Position numbers and translations under genes: made by a program. The notes under the pieces were generated by a model. It saw only the letters and a list, made by a program, of their open reading frames with translations, was not told where the DNA came from and did not search any database. 64,000 bases of DNA, taken from assembly GCF_001984055.1 (NCBI RefSeq), contig NZ_LYVO01000025.1, forward strand, positions 1 through 64,000, given 5' to 3'. Source of the stretch: Variovorax sp. KK3 (GTDB taxonomy: Bacteria; Pseudomonadota; Gammaproteobacteria; Burkholderiales; Burkholderiaceae_C). Shown here one piece after another: positions 42,561 through 50,856 of the stretch. Positions within the stretch are counted from its first letter, which is position 1. Each line of letters begins with the position of its first letter.

Positions 42561-43439
42561 ATGGGCAAGTGGCTTCGATCCACCGAGCACATCCGCTTCG
42601 AGGTGCGCGAGCGCGTCGCGCGCATCACGCTGAACCGGCCCGACCGGCGAAACGCGCTCTCATGGGAGATGCTGACCGAGCTGCGCGCCGCGCTGCTCGA
42701 AGCCGACGACCTGCGCGCCGTGAGCGTGATCGTGCTCGACGGCGCGGGTCCCGACTTCTGCGCGGGCTACGACATGAAGTCGGCCTATGCACGCTACGCC
42801 GCCGAGGGCGATGCCGCCCTCGACTACCGCAGCGGCAGCGGCTCCTTCGACGACGACGCGTGGAAGCTCGAGCGCTTCCAGGAGCTGCTGCGCACCGCCT
42901 TCGTGCTGCACAAGCCGGTGATCGCCAAGGTGCACGGCCATTGCGTGGCCGGCGGCACCGACCTCGCGCTGTATTGCGACATGGTGATCGCGGCCGACGA
43001 CGCGCGCATCGGCTTCCCGGCCACGCGCGCCATGGGCTCGCCGCCCAACCACATGTGGTTCTACAACGTCGGGCCGCAGTGGGCCAAGCGCCTGCTGCTC
43101 AGCGGCGACGTGGTGAGCGGCGCCGATGCGGCGCGCATCGGGCTCGTGGTGGCCAGCGCGCCGGCCGCGCAGCTCGAAGAGGAAGTGATGGCGCTCGCAG
43201 GTCGCCTCGCCACCGTCGACCCCGATCTGCTGGCCACCAACAAGCGCATCGTCAACCTCGCGCTGGAGCTGGCGGGCGCCGGCACGCTGCCCCGCCTGGC
43301 GGCCGAGATGGACGCGCGCGCGCATCTCTCGCACGCCAAGAAGGAGTTCGACGCCGACGTGGCCGCACACGGCTTCAAGGCCGCGGTGCGCAAGCGCGAC
43401 GAGCCTTTCGGCGACGGCGTCGTGCGGCCGAGTTGGTGA
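42561..43439 (+). CDS. Enoyl-CoA hydratase/isomerase family (crotonase), atypical active site
   Basis: 292 aa. The crotonase fold is clear (ARITLNRPDRRNALSWEM, FCAGYDMKSAY for CoA-ester stabilisation, GHCVAGGTDLALYCD). However, the two Glu residues used for hydration are changed: GGTDLAL has Asp where GGxEL is usual, and IGFPATRAMG has Ala where PE is usual. It may be a different crotonase reaction, such as hydrolysis, isomerisation or ring cleavage. Fourth gene of the operon. Compare the canonical crotonase at 48832. Confidence 0.8.
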   Translation: MGKWLRSTEHIRFEVRERVARITLNRPDRRNALSWEMLTELRAALLEADDLRAVSVIVLDGAGPDFCAGYDMKSAYARYAAEGDAALDYRSGSGSFDDDAWKLERFQELLRTAFVLHKPVIAKVHGHCVAGGTDLALYCDMVIAADDARIGFPATRAMGSPPNHMWFYNVGPQWAKRLLLSGDVVSGADAARIGLVVASAPAAQLEEEVMALAGRLATVDPDLLATNKRIVNLALELAGAGTLPRLAAEMDARAHLSHAKKEFDADVAAHGFKAAVRKRDEPFGDGVVRPSW

Positions 43440-43480
43440 CCGAATCCTGCCCTGCCTGACCTGAATAGAAGGAGACAAGC

Positions 43481-44464
43481 ATGCCGATGCATTTCACGCG
43501 CGCACGCCGCGCGCTTCTTGCCGCCACCCTCGTGCTGGGTGCGGCTCTTCCCGCCGCGGCGCAGAACGCGCCCTTCCCCGCCAAGCCGATCCGCATCGTG
43601 ATCCCGACCGCGCCCGGCGGCAACATGGACGTGCTCGCGCGCCTCTATGCCGCCAAGCTCACCGAGGCCTGGGGGCAGCAGGTCATCGTCGAATCGAAAC
43701 CGGGCGCCAACACCATCCTCGCGACCACCGCGGTCGCCAAATCGCCGGCCGACGGCTACACCGCGCTCTTCACCATCAGCGGCTTCATACAGAACGTCGT
43801 GCTGCAATCGAGCCCGCAGTACAAGATGAGCGACCTCGCGCCGGTGTCGCTAGTGGCCAGCTTCCCGATCGCGCTCGCGGCCAATGCCGCGCTGCCGGCC
43901 AACGACCTGCCGGGCGTGGTGCGGCTCGCGAAGCAGGACCCGGAGAAGTACACCTTCGGCAGCTACGGCGTGGGCTCGGGCGCCCACCTGATCGGCGAGG
44001 GCCTCAACAAGGCCGCGAGCATTCGCATCAAGCATGCCGCCTACAAGGGCGAAGCCGCATCGTTCACCGACGTGGCCAGCGGCGACATCGCACTGGCCTA
44101 CGGCTCGGTCGGCTTCTACGCCAACCAGATCTCGACCGGCAAGGTCAAGCTGATCGCCGTGGCCGCGCCGCATCGGCTCAAGACCTTTCCGGACCTGCCC
44201 ACCTTCGCCGAGCTCGGCTATGCCGACATCAACCTGCCGGGCTGGGGCGCGATGTTCCTGCCCGCTGGCACGCCGGCACCGATCGTCGAGAAATACGTCA
44301 CCGAGATTCGACGCATCACCGCCATGCCCGACGTGGCGGCCAAGATCCATCAGCTGGGATACGAGCCGGTGGCCAACACGAACACCGAGTTCGCGCAGTT
44401 CCTGCAGGACGACCTGAAGCGCTGGACCAAGATCGCGCGCGAGAACGACATACGCCTGGACTGA
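43481..44464 (+). CDS. Bug/TctC-type substrate-binding protein
   Basis: 327 aa. Signal peptide with ARRALLAATLVLGAALPAAAQ, then FPAKPIRIVIPTAPGGNMD, VESKPGANTILA, PADGYTALFT and IKHAAYKG. Preceded by AAGGAG. Periplasmic. It sits inside the acyl-CoA operon, so substrate capture is co-expressed with activation and oxidation enzymes. Confidence 0.87.
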   Translation: MPMHFTRARRALLAATLVLGAALPAAAQNAPFPAKPIRIVIPTAPGGNMDVLARLYAAKLTEAWGQQVIVESKPGANTILATTAVAKSPADGYTALFTISGFIQNVVLQSSPQYKMSDLAPVSLVASFPIALAANAALPANDLPGVVRLAKQDPEKYTFGSYGVGSGAHLIGEGLNKAASIRIKHAAYKGEAASFTDVASGDIALAYGSVGFYANQISTGKVKLIAVAAPHRLKTFPDLPTFAELGYADINLPGWGAMFLPAGTPAPIVEKYVTEIRRITAMPDVAAKIHQLGYEPVANTNTEFAQFLQDDLKRWTKIARENDIRLD

Positions 44465-44479
44465 AAGCTGAACGCTGCC

Positions 44480-45454
44480 ATGAAGAATCGCATCACCGAG
44501 TTGCTCGGCATCCGCTACCCCATCGTCCAGGGCGGCATGCAATGGGTGGGCCGCGCCGAGCTGTGCGCCGCCGTCTCCAACGCCGGCGGCCTGGGCACGC
44601 TGGGCGCGCTGACCCAGCCCACACCCGACGACCTGGGCCGCGAGATCGAGCGCTGCCGCGCGATGACCGACAAGCCCTTCGGCGTGAACGTGACCATGCT
44701 GCCGACGGTCAGCCCACCGCCCTACGAGCGCATCCTCGACGTGATCGTGGAGCACGGCATCCGCATCGTGGAGACGGCGGGGAACGTGCCTGTCGAGGTG
44801 TTCCAGAGGCTGCGTGATGCGGGCATCGTGATCCTGCACAAGTGCACGTCGGTGCGGCATGCGCTGGCCGCCGAGAAGCGCGGCGTGCACGTGGTGAGCA
44901 TCGACGGCTTCGAATGCGCGGGGCATCCGGGCGAGGAAGACGTGCCGGGCCTGGTGCTGATCCCGGCTGCGGTGTCGGCGCTGAGCATTCCCGTGATCGC
45001 CTCGGGTGGTATTGCGGACGGGCGCGGCATGGCGGCGGCGTTGGCGCTCGGTGCGGAAGGCGTGAACATGGGCACGCGTTTCGTCGCCACGCAGGAGGCG
45101 CCGGTGCATGCGAACGTCAAGCACGCCCTGTTGAAGGCACGCGAGAACGACACGCGGCTCATCATGCGCACGCTGCGCAACAGCTCGCGTGTTCTGCTCA
45201 ATCCGGTGTCGGAGGAAGTGCTCGAACTCGAGCACCGGCCCGGCGGTGCGGCGTTCGAGGTGCTGCGGCCGCTGGTCAATGGGCAGCGCGGGCGTGCGGC
45301 GCTGGAGAGCGGCGACGTGACCAACGGCGTGATCTGGGCCGGCATGGTGGCCGGGCTGATCGACGACATTCCGACGTGTGCCGAGTTGATCGAGCGCATG
45401 GTCGCGCAGTGCCGCAAGCGGCTGTCGGCGGCAGCGGCGCTGGCCGCCGCATGA
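44480..45454 (+). CDS. Nitronate monooxygenase/IpdC-like FMN-dependent TIM-barrel protein
   Basis: 324 aa. FMN barrel: LGIRYPIVQGGMQWVG, SNAGGLGTLGALT, FGVNVTMLP, IDGFECAGHPGEED, and VIASGGIADGRGMAAALALGA. The FECAGHPGEED motif is that of the NMO-like subgroup that includes IpdC, a flavin reductase of steroid CD-ring degradation, rather than of true nitronate oxidases. It may reduce or oxidise a cyclic CoA intermediate. Overlaps the kinase gene by four bases. Confidence 0.8.
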   Translation: MKNRITELLGIRYPIVQGGMQWVGRAELCAAVSNAGGLGTLGALTQPTPDDLGREIERCRAMTDKPFGVNVTMLPTVSPPPYERILDVIVEHGIRIVETAGNVPVEVFQRLRDAGIVILHKCTSVRHALAAEKRGVHVVSIDGFECAGHPGEEDVPGLVLIPAAVSALSIPVIASGGIADGRGMAAALALGAEGVNMGTRFVATQEAPVHANVKHALLKARENDTRLIMRTLRNSSRVLLNPVSEEVLELEHRPGGAAFEVLRPLVNGQRGRAALESGDVTNGVIWAGMVAGLIDDIPTCAELIERMVAQCRKRLSAAAALAAA

Positions 45455-46461
45455 CCATCGACGCGACGCGAGAGGCGCTGGCGACCGTGCTCGCCGGCGC
45501 CGGCGCACGCGGCGCGGTGCAATCCCTGGCCCGCCTGACCGGCGGCGCCACCAAGACCACGTGGTCCTTCGACTGGCTCGACGATGAAGGCCGGCATCCG
45601 CTGATCCTGCAGCAGACGCCATCGCGTGCGCAGGACGTCGGCGGCGCAGCACGTCGCCCGCCCAAGCTCACGGCCGAAGAAGATGCGGCGCTGATGATCG
45701 AGGCCCGTGCCGCGGACGTGCCCGCACCGCGCGTCGTGCATGTTCTCGAACCGTCGGACGCGCTCGGCAGCGGCTACATCACCGAACGCATCGACGGCGA
45801 AACGCTCGGCAAGCGCATCGTCTCCGATGCCGCCTTCGACACCGTGCGGCCACGCCTCGCGGCCCAGTGCGGCGAGATCCTTGCCGCCGTCCATCGCATG
45901 CCCACCACGGGCCTGCCCTTCCTCGCCAGGCTCGATGCCGCGGACGAACTCGCCATCTACGGAGGCCTGCTCAGGGAACACGCCTTCGTCCACCCGGCCT
46001 TGTCCTATGCGCTGCGCTGGATCGGCGATCGCCTGCCGCCCGACGCCCCATCGACGGTGGTGCATTCCGACTTTCGCACCGGCAACCTGATCGTCGATCC
46101 GAAGGAAGGCGTGCGCTGCGTGCTCGACTGGGAGATCGCGCGCATCGGCGACCCCATGCACGACCTGGGCGTGCTCTGCATGCGCAGCTGGCGCTTCGGC
46201 GGCCGCGGCGAGGCGGGCGGATTCGGCACGCGCGAAGACCTGTACGCGGCCTACGAGCACGCCAGCGGCATCCGCGTCGACCCGCACCGCGTGCGCTTCT
46301 GGGAAGCGATGTCCAACCTCAAATGGGCCATCTCCTGCGTGCGCCGCGGCCTCGCCCGCGGCGCCGACGGACAGCCCGCGAGCAGCGAACTCGCCGCCGT
46401 CGGCAGGCGGCTCGAAGAACCGTTGTGGGACTTCATGACCCTGGCCACCGCCAAGGACTGA
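45451..46461 (+). CDS. APH-family kinase, LvaA-like
   Basis: 336 aa. Protein-kinase-like phosphotransferase: LTGGATKTTWSFDW nucleotide loop, the catalytic HSDFRTGNLIV, and metal-binding LDWEIARIGDP. In levulinate catabolism LvaA, of this type, phosphorylates a 4-hydroxyacyl-CoA with help from a small protein LvaB; the following gene here is a small DUF6285 protein of similar size. Likely phosphorylates a hydroxyacyl-CoA to make it a good leaving group. It overlaps the NMO-like gene by four bases. Confidence 0.78.
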   Translation: MTIDATREALATVLAGAGARGAVQSLARLTGGATKTTWSFDWLDDEGRHPLILQQTPSRAQDVGGAARRPPKLTAEEDAALMIEARAADVPAPRVVHVLEPSDALGSGYITERIDGETLGKRIVSDAAFDTVRPRLAAQCGEILAAVHRMPTTGLPFLARLDAADELAIYGGLLREHAFVHPALSYALRWIGDRLPPDAPSTVVHSDFRTGNLIVDPKEGVRCVLDWEIARIGDPMHDLGVLCMRSWRFGGRGEAGGFGTREDLYAAYEHASGIRVDPHRVRFWEAMSNLKWAISCVRRGLARGADGQPASSELAAVGRRLEEPLWDFMTLATAKD

Positions 46462-46473
46462 GGAGATACGCCG

Positions 46474-46839
46474 ATGCCCGCCTTCGTCCCTTCCGCCACC
46501 ACGCTGCTGCAGGCCGCAGCCACCGATCTCGAACGCGACGTGCTGCCGGCACTGGCCGGCTTCCCACGCTTTCGCACGCGGGTCATCGTCAACTTGCTGC
46601 GCCTGTTGACCCGCGAACTGGCACTCGGCGCTGCCGCCGATGCGGCCGAGCGGGCACGACTGCAGGCACTGCTCGACGCCGACGCGGACGACCTCCCCGC
46701 GTTGCGCGCGGAACTGGCGCACCGCCTCGAGTCCGGCGCGATCGACCTGGCCGACGATGCCCTGGTGCAGCACCTGCGCGAGACCCTGCGCGACGCGCTC
46801 GCGATCGACCACCCGGGCTGGACCGGCGAGCACGGCTGA
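46474..46839 (+). CDS. DUF6285/LvaB-like small partner protein
   Basis: 121 aa, all-helical, no cysteines or motifs of an enzyme. The sequence (LQAAATDLERDVLPALAG, RFRTRVIVNLLRLLTREL) resembles DUF6285 proteins that follow APH-type kinases in acyl-CoA clusters. LvaB, needed for LvaA kinase activity in levulinate catabolism, has the same size and position. So the probable role is an essential accessory subunit of the kinase encoded 12 bases upstream. Confidence rests on position and outline more than on motifs. Confidence 0.68.
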   Translation: MPAFVPSATTLLQAAATDLERDVLPALAGFPRFRTRVIVNLLRLLTRELALGAAADAAERARLQALLDADADDLPALRAELAHRLESGAIDLADDALVQHLRETLRDALAIDHPGWTGEHG

Positions 46840-46873
46840 ACCTTCTTTGTAGAACGAACGACGGAGACAACCC

Positions 46874-47857
46874 ATGCAGAACACCAACCGGCGCCAGGCC
46901 CTGCGCACCCTCGCGGCCGCATCTTTCGCCCTGGCCGCCAGCGCCTTCGCGCAGGACACCGGCCGCTGGCCCGACAAGCCGCTGCGAATCGTGATCCCCA
47001 CGCCGCCGGGCGGCGCGCTCGACGGCACCGCGCGCCTGATCGCCGAACGCCTGGCGGCCGCGCTGGGGCAGCCGGTGGTGGTCGACAACCGTGCCGGTGC
47101 CAACGGCGCCATCGCCTACGGCCTGGTCGCCAAGGCACCGCCTGATGGCTACACGATGGTGCTGTCGCTCAGCAGCCTGGTGCTCACCAGCCTCATGGCC
47201 AAGTCGCCGGGCTACACGCTGCAGGAGCTGACGCCGATCTCGGTGGTCGCGATGCTGCCCAACAGCTTCGCGGTGGCCAGGCACGTGCCGGCCAACACGC
47301 TGCAGGAGTTCATCGCCTGGGCGCGCCAGCGCAAGGAAGGCGTGGACTACGGCACCAGCGGCCCGGGCAGCTCGGCCAACATCCTGGGCAGCATGTTCGC
47401 GCAGCAGGCGGGCATCGACTTCGTCCACGTCCCCTTCAAGGGCGAAGCCCCTGCGGTGCAGGCCGCATTGGGCGGGCAGATCGCCGGCGTGATCGGCGCG
47501 GCCGGCACGCTGGCCGCGCAGGCCCAGGCGGGCCAGATGAAGCTGCTGGCCGTCGCGCTGGGCAACCGGCTTAAGGACTTCCCCGACGTACCCACTTTCA
47601 GCGAACTGGGCTTCCCGGCCGTCAGCCTCTCGGGCTGGTCGGTGATGGCCATGCCCTCGGCCACGCCGAAGCCCATCGTCGACCGGCTGTCGGCCGATAT
47701 CACGCGCATCGTGCAGACACCCGAGGTGTCGGCGCGCATCTTCGCCTATGGGTTTCAGCCGGAAGGCGGCAGCTCCGATGCGGCGCGCCGCTTCGTGCAG
47801 GACGAGACGACGCGCTGGAACACGGCCATCAAGGCCACCGGCATCACGATGGACTGA
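46874..47857 (+). CDS. Bug/TctC-type substrate-binding protein
   Basis: 327 aa. Signal peptide ending ALAASAFAQ, then WPDKPLRIVIPTPPGGALD, VDNRAGANGAIA, PPDGYTMVL and VHVPFKG. Last gene of the acyl-CoA operon. The final 14 bases overlap the convergent SMP-30 gene; the terminal residues GITMD and the overlap repeat those of the Bug gene at 33407. Confidence 0.87.
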   Translation: MQNTNRRQALRTLAAASFALAASAFAQDTGRWPDKPLRIVIPTPPGGALDGTARLIAERLAAALGQPVVVDNRAGANGAIAYGLVAKAPPDGYTMVLSLSSLVLTSLMAKSPGYTLQELTPISVVAMLPNSFAVARHVPANTLQEFIAWARQRKEGVDYGTSGPGSSANILGSMFAQQAGIDFVHVPFKGEAPAVQAALGGQIAGVIGAAGTLAAQAQAGQMKLLAVALGNRLKDFPDVPTFSELGFPAVSLSGWSVMAMPSATPKPIVDRLSADITRIVQTPEVSARIFAYGFQPEGGSSDAARRFVQDETTRWNTAIKATGITMD

Positions 47858-48818
47858 GGAGTCCGGGGCGGCTCCATCGCGTCATCGCGAGCCGACCCGA
47901 GCGCGAGAGCGTGACGAACGCATCGCGCCGGTCGGCGCCGCCGAAGCAGATGTTGGTGACCGAGCGATCCGGCATCGGCACGCGCTCGACCAGCGCACCG
48001 GCCGGGTCGATGACCGTCACGCCCGCGATGCCGGGCGCGCCGATGGTCGCCACGCAGACCTTGCCGTCGGCCTCCACCGCCAGCGAATCGAACATGCAGT
48101 ACACGGGCGATGCGAACAGCATGTCGCCCGGCGTCAACGCGGGCCAGCCGTGCAAGGCCAGTTCGCCCGGCGCGCTGACTTCGAAGCGCCACACGCGCGC
48201 CGTGACGGTCTCGGCCACGTACAGCCAGCGCCCACCGGGCGACAGGCCGATGCCGTTGGGCGTGAGCATCGGGAACACCACCTCGCGAATGGCCGATCCG
48301 TCGGCCCGTGCGTAGCAGATGCGGCCGCGCTCGAGCGCGTCGACGCCCATCGACCCGAGGTCGGTGAACCAGAAGCCACCGTGCGCGTCGAACACCAGGT
48401 CGTTGGGGCTTTGCAGCGGCCCGCGTTCGGTGCGGTCGTACAGCCGCTCGACGCGGCCGCTCGCGATGTCGATGCGTTCGATGCGGCCACCGCCGTAGTC
48501 GGCTGCGCGGCCATGCGGGTACCGGCCGCCGTTGGGGTCGGTGTGCCACTGCATGCCGCCGTTGTTGCAGACATAGCACGCCCCATCGGGCCCGATCGCC
48601 GCACCGTTGGGGCCGCCGCCCGGCGTGGCGACCGTGTCCACCCGGCCGTCGGGTCGCCAGCGGCTCAACCGGCCCGCGGCGATCTCCACGAACAGCACAG
48701 AGCCGTCTTCGAACGCCACCGGGCCTTCGGGGAATTGCAGGCCGGTGGCGAGGAACGTGACGGCGTCGTTCGCGTCGTTCGCGTCGGTTGCGTTGGTGTG
48801 CTTGTCGGCGTCGCTCAT
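47844..48818 (-). CDS. SMP-30/gluconolactonase family lactonase
   Basis: 324 aa from the ATG at 48818. Beta-propeller with FPEGPVAFEDGSVLFVEI (metal Glu), [56 protein letters not shown] and FDSLAVEADGKVCVAT. A metal-dependent hydrolase of cyclic esters. It is the distal gene of the ten-gene minus-strand operon that starts at 58549 and has a second family member in that same operon at 53107..54036. It follows the crotonase by 13 bases. Confidence 0.86.
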   Translation of the reverse strand: MSDADKHTNATDANDANDAVTFLATGLQFPEGPVAFEDGSVLFVEIAAGRLSRWRPDGRVDTVATPGGGPNGAAIGPDGACYVCNNGGMQWHTDPNGGRYPHGRAADYGGGRIERIDIASGRVERLYDRTERGPLQSPNDLVFDAHGGFWFTDLGSMGVDALERGRICYARADGSAIREVVFPMLTPNGIGLSPGGRWLYVAETVTARVWRFEVSAPGELALHGWPALTPGDMLFASPVYCMFDSLAVEADGKVCVATIGAPGIAGVTVIDPAGALVERVPMPDRSVTNICFGGADRRDAFVTLSRSGRLAMTRWSRPGLLSPS

Positions 48819-48831
48819 CGTGCGTCTCCCT

Positions 48832-49605
48832 TCATCGACCGGTCCAACGCGGCTCGCGCCGCTCGGCGAAGGCGCGCGGCCCCTCGCGGGCATCGGCGCT
48901 GGCCATGACGCGGCGCCCGATGGCGTCGGCCTCGACGCGCAGTGCGGCGTCGTCCAGGTCGTGTGCGCGCCGCGCGAGCGCGAGGCTGGCGCGCACCGCC
49001 AGCGGCGCATTGGCCGCCACCCGCGCCGCGATAGCCAAGGCCTCGGGCAGAAGCCGATCCGCCGGCACCACGCGATTGACCAGGCCTAGCCGCAGCGCCT
49101 CGGCGGCATCGATGGGCTCGCCGGTCGCGATCATCTCCAGCGCCACGCCGCGCGCTACGGCGCGCGGCAGGCGCCACACGCCGCCCGCGACCGCTGCCAG
49201 GCCGCGCTTCACCTCAGGCAGGGCGAAGACGGCGTGCGGCGCCGCGATGGCGAAGTCGCAGGCCAGCACGAGTTCGAAGCCGCCGGCCATCGCCGCGCCG
49301 TTGACCGCCGCGATCCACAGTTTGTCGCGCGGTGCGTGGGTGACGCCGGCGAAGCCGCCCTCGGACGTGGAACGTCCACCGGCCGCGGAGCCGCCGGCCA
49401 GTTCCTTCAGGTCGGCGCCGGCGCAGAAGGCCTTGTCACCGGCACCGGTCAGCACCACGGCCAGCACGGCCGGGTCGCGCTCGACCTCGTGGACCAGCGC
49501 CGCCAGTGCATGGGCGGCTTCGGTGTCGATCGCGTTGCGCGCCTCGGGCCGGTCGAGCGTGATCAGGGCCACGCCGGCCTGGTCCTCACGCCGCACCTTG
49601 CTCAT
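48832..49605 (-). CDS. Enoyl-CoA hydratase (crotonase family)
   Basis: 257 aa. LITLDRPEARNAIDT, FCAGADLKELAGG, NGAAMAGGFELVLACD, and ALPEVKRGLAAVAGG; both catalytic Glu positions (GGFEL and LPE) are kept, in contrast to 42561. Standard hydration of a 2-enoyl-CoA is expected. It overlaps the CoA-transferase gene upstream by four bases. Confidence 0.86.
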   Translation of the reverse strand: MSKVRREDQAGVALITLDRPEARNAIDTEAAHALAALVHEVERDPAVLAVVLTGAGDKAFCAGADLKELAGGSAAGGRSTSEGGFAGVTHAPRDKLWIAAVNGAAMAGGFELVLACDFAIAAPHAVFALPEVKRGLAAVAGGVWRLPRAVARGVALEMIATGEPIDAAEALRLGLVNRVVPADRLLPEALAIAARVAANAPLAVRASLALARRAHDLDDAALRVEADAIGRRVMASADAREGPRAFAERREPRWTGR

Positions 49606-50804
49606 CGCAGCGCTCCTTGCGCGCGCAAGTGCGCGATCTCGTCGTCCGCATAGCCGGCCTCGCGCAGCACCTCGTCGCTGTGCTCGCCGATGGCAGGTGC
49701 ATGGCGCGGGTGGGACTTGGCCGCACCCTCGACCTGGAACGGGCTGCTCACCGTGAGGCCGGTGCCCGGGATGCCTTCGCCGGGCACCAGCGCGCCGCAC
49801 AGGCGCATCTGTTCGTCGTGCAGCGCATCTTCGCTGCGTGCGACCACGCCGACGGTGAGTCCGTCCGCGTCGAAGCGCGCGGTCCACTCTGCGCTGTCGC
49901 GCTCCAGGAAAACCTCGTCGAGCAGCGCCGCGAGCGTCAACGCGTTCCGGCGGCGCTCCGGCAGTGCGGCAAAGCGCGGGTCATCGGCCAGCGCGGGCTG
50001 GTCGATGACGCGCAGGAAGCCCTGCCAGTCGCGCTCTTCGGTGACGAGGCTCAGGATGAACCAGCGCCCGTCGCGGCAACGGTAGAAGTTCGTCAGCGCA
50101 TTGCGCGGCCGGCTGCGCGGCTGGCGGTACACGAGGTGGCCGCCGACCAGCATGCCCTGGATCGCCATCGCGTTGGCCCAGGCGCCGTTGGCCAGCAGCG
50201 AAGTGCTGACCATGCCGCCCTGTCCCGTGCGCTCGCGCTGGTAGAGCGCCGTGACGATGGCGGCGAACAGCGTGACGGCCGTCGGCTGGTCGCCGAGTCC
50301 GTTGGCCGGATTGGCCGGCGGCCCGTCGGCGTCGGGACGCGTGAGGTCCGCGAGGCCGCTGCGGGCCCAGTAGGTGGTGGCGTCGAAGCCGGGCTTGCCG
50401 GCTTCGGGGCCTTCTTCGCCGTAGCCCGTGAGCGAGGCATAGACGAGCCGCGGGTTCAGAGCGCGGATCGTGTCCCAGGCGAGGCCCAGGCGCGGCCGCA
50501 CCGGCAGCGGGTAGTTGGTGATCAGCACGTCGGCATCGCGCGCCAGCCGGTGCAGCACGGCCTGCCCTTCCGGCTTCTTCAGGTCGAGCGCGATGCCGCG
50601 GCGGCTGCGGGCGCCCTGCATCCACAGGTAGTTGTGCTCGGAGTAGGCGAGGTTGGGGTTCAGCACCGTCTTGCGGAAGCCGTCGCCTTCGGGCACCTCG
50701 ACCTTGATCACGTCGGCGCCGAAGTCGGCGAGGATGGTCGCGGACGCGGGGGCGGCGATGTAGCTGGCCACGTCGAGGACCTTGAGGCCTTGGAAGATGG
50801 TCAT
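49602..50804 (-). CDS. CoA-transferase family III (CaiB/BaiF)
   Basis: 400 aa, normal family length. FQGLKVLDVASYIAAPASAT, VIKVEVPEGDGFRK, GFDATTYWARSG with catalytic Asp, and TGQGGMVSTSLL. Transfers CoA to the pathway acid from a CoA donor. In the minus-strand operon, followed by a crotonase with a four-base overlap and preceded, after 52 bases with a palindromic element, by the CrtC-like gene. Confidence 0.86.
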   Translation of the reverse strand: MTIFQGLKVLDVASYIAAPASATILADFGADVIKVEVPEGDGFRKTVLNPNLAYSEHNYLWMQGARSRRGIALDLKKPEGQAVLHRLARDADVLITNYPLPVRPRLGLAWDTIRALNPRLVYASLTGYGEEGPEAGKPGFDATTYWARSGLADLTRPDADGPPANPANGLGDQPTAVTLFAAIVTALYQRERTGQGGMVSTSLLANGAWANAMAIQGMLVGGHLVYRQPRSRPRNALTNFYRCRDGRWFILSLVTEERDWQGFLRVIDQPALADDPRFAALPERRRNALTLAALLDEVFLERDSAEWTARFDADGLTVGVVARSEDALHDEQMRLCGALVPGEGIPGTGLTVSSPFQVEGAAKSHPRHAPAIGEHSDEVLREAGYADDEIAHLRAQGALR

Positions 50805-50820
50805 GGGGTCACCTGCTTTT

Positions 50821-50845
50821 CTCCCTCTCCCTCTGGGAGAGGGAG
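50821..50845. repeat. Perfect 25-base palindromic element in an operon gap
   Basis: CTCCCTCTCCC and GGGAGAGGGAG form an 11-base perfect stem around a three-base loop, between the CoA-transferase and CrtC-like genes. There is no T-run on the correct side of either strand, so it is not a classical terminator. Elements of this purine/pyrimidine form recur in intergenic spaces of many high-GC proteobacteria and may affect mRNA stability. Confidence 0.65.
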
Positions 50846-50856
50846 CAAGACCGAAA

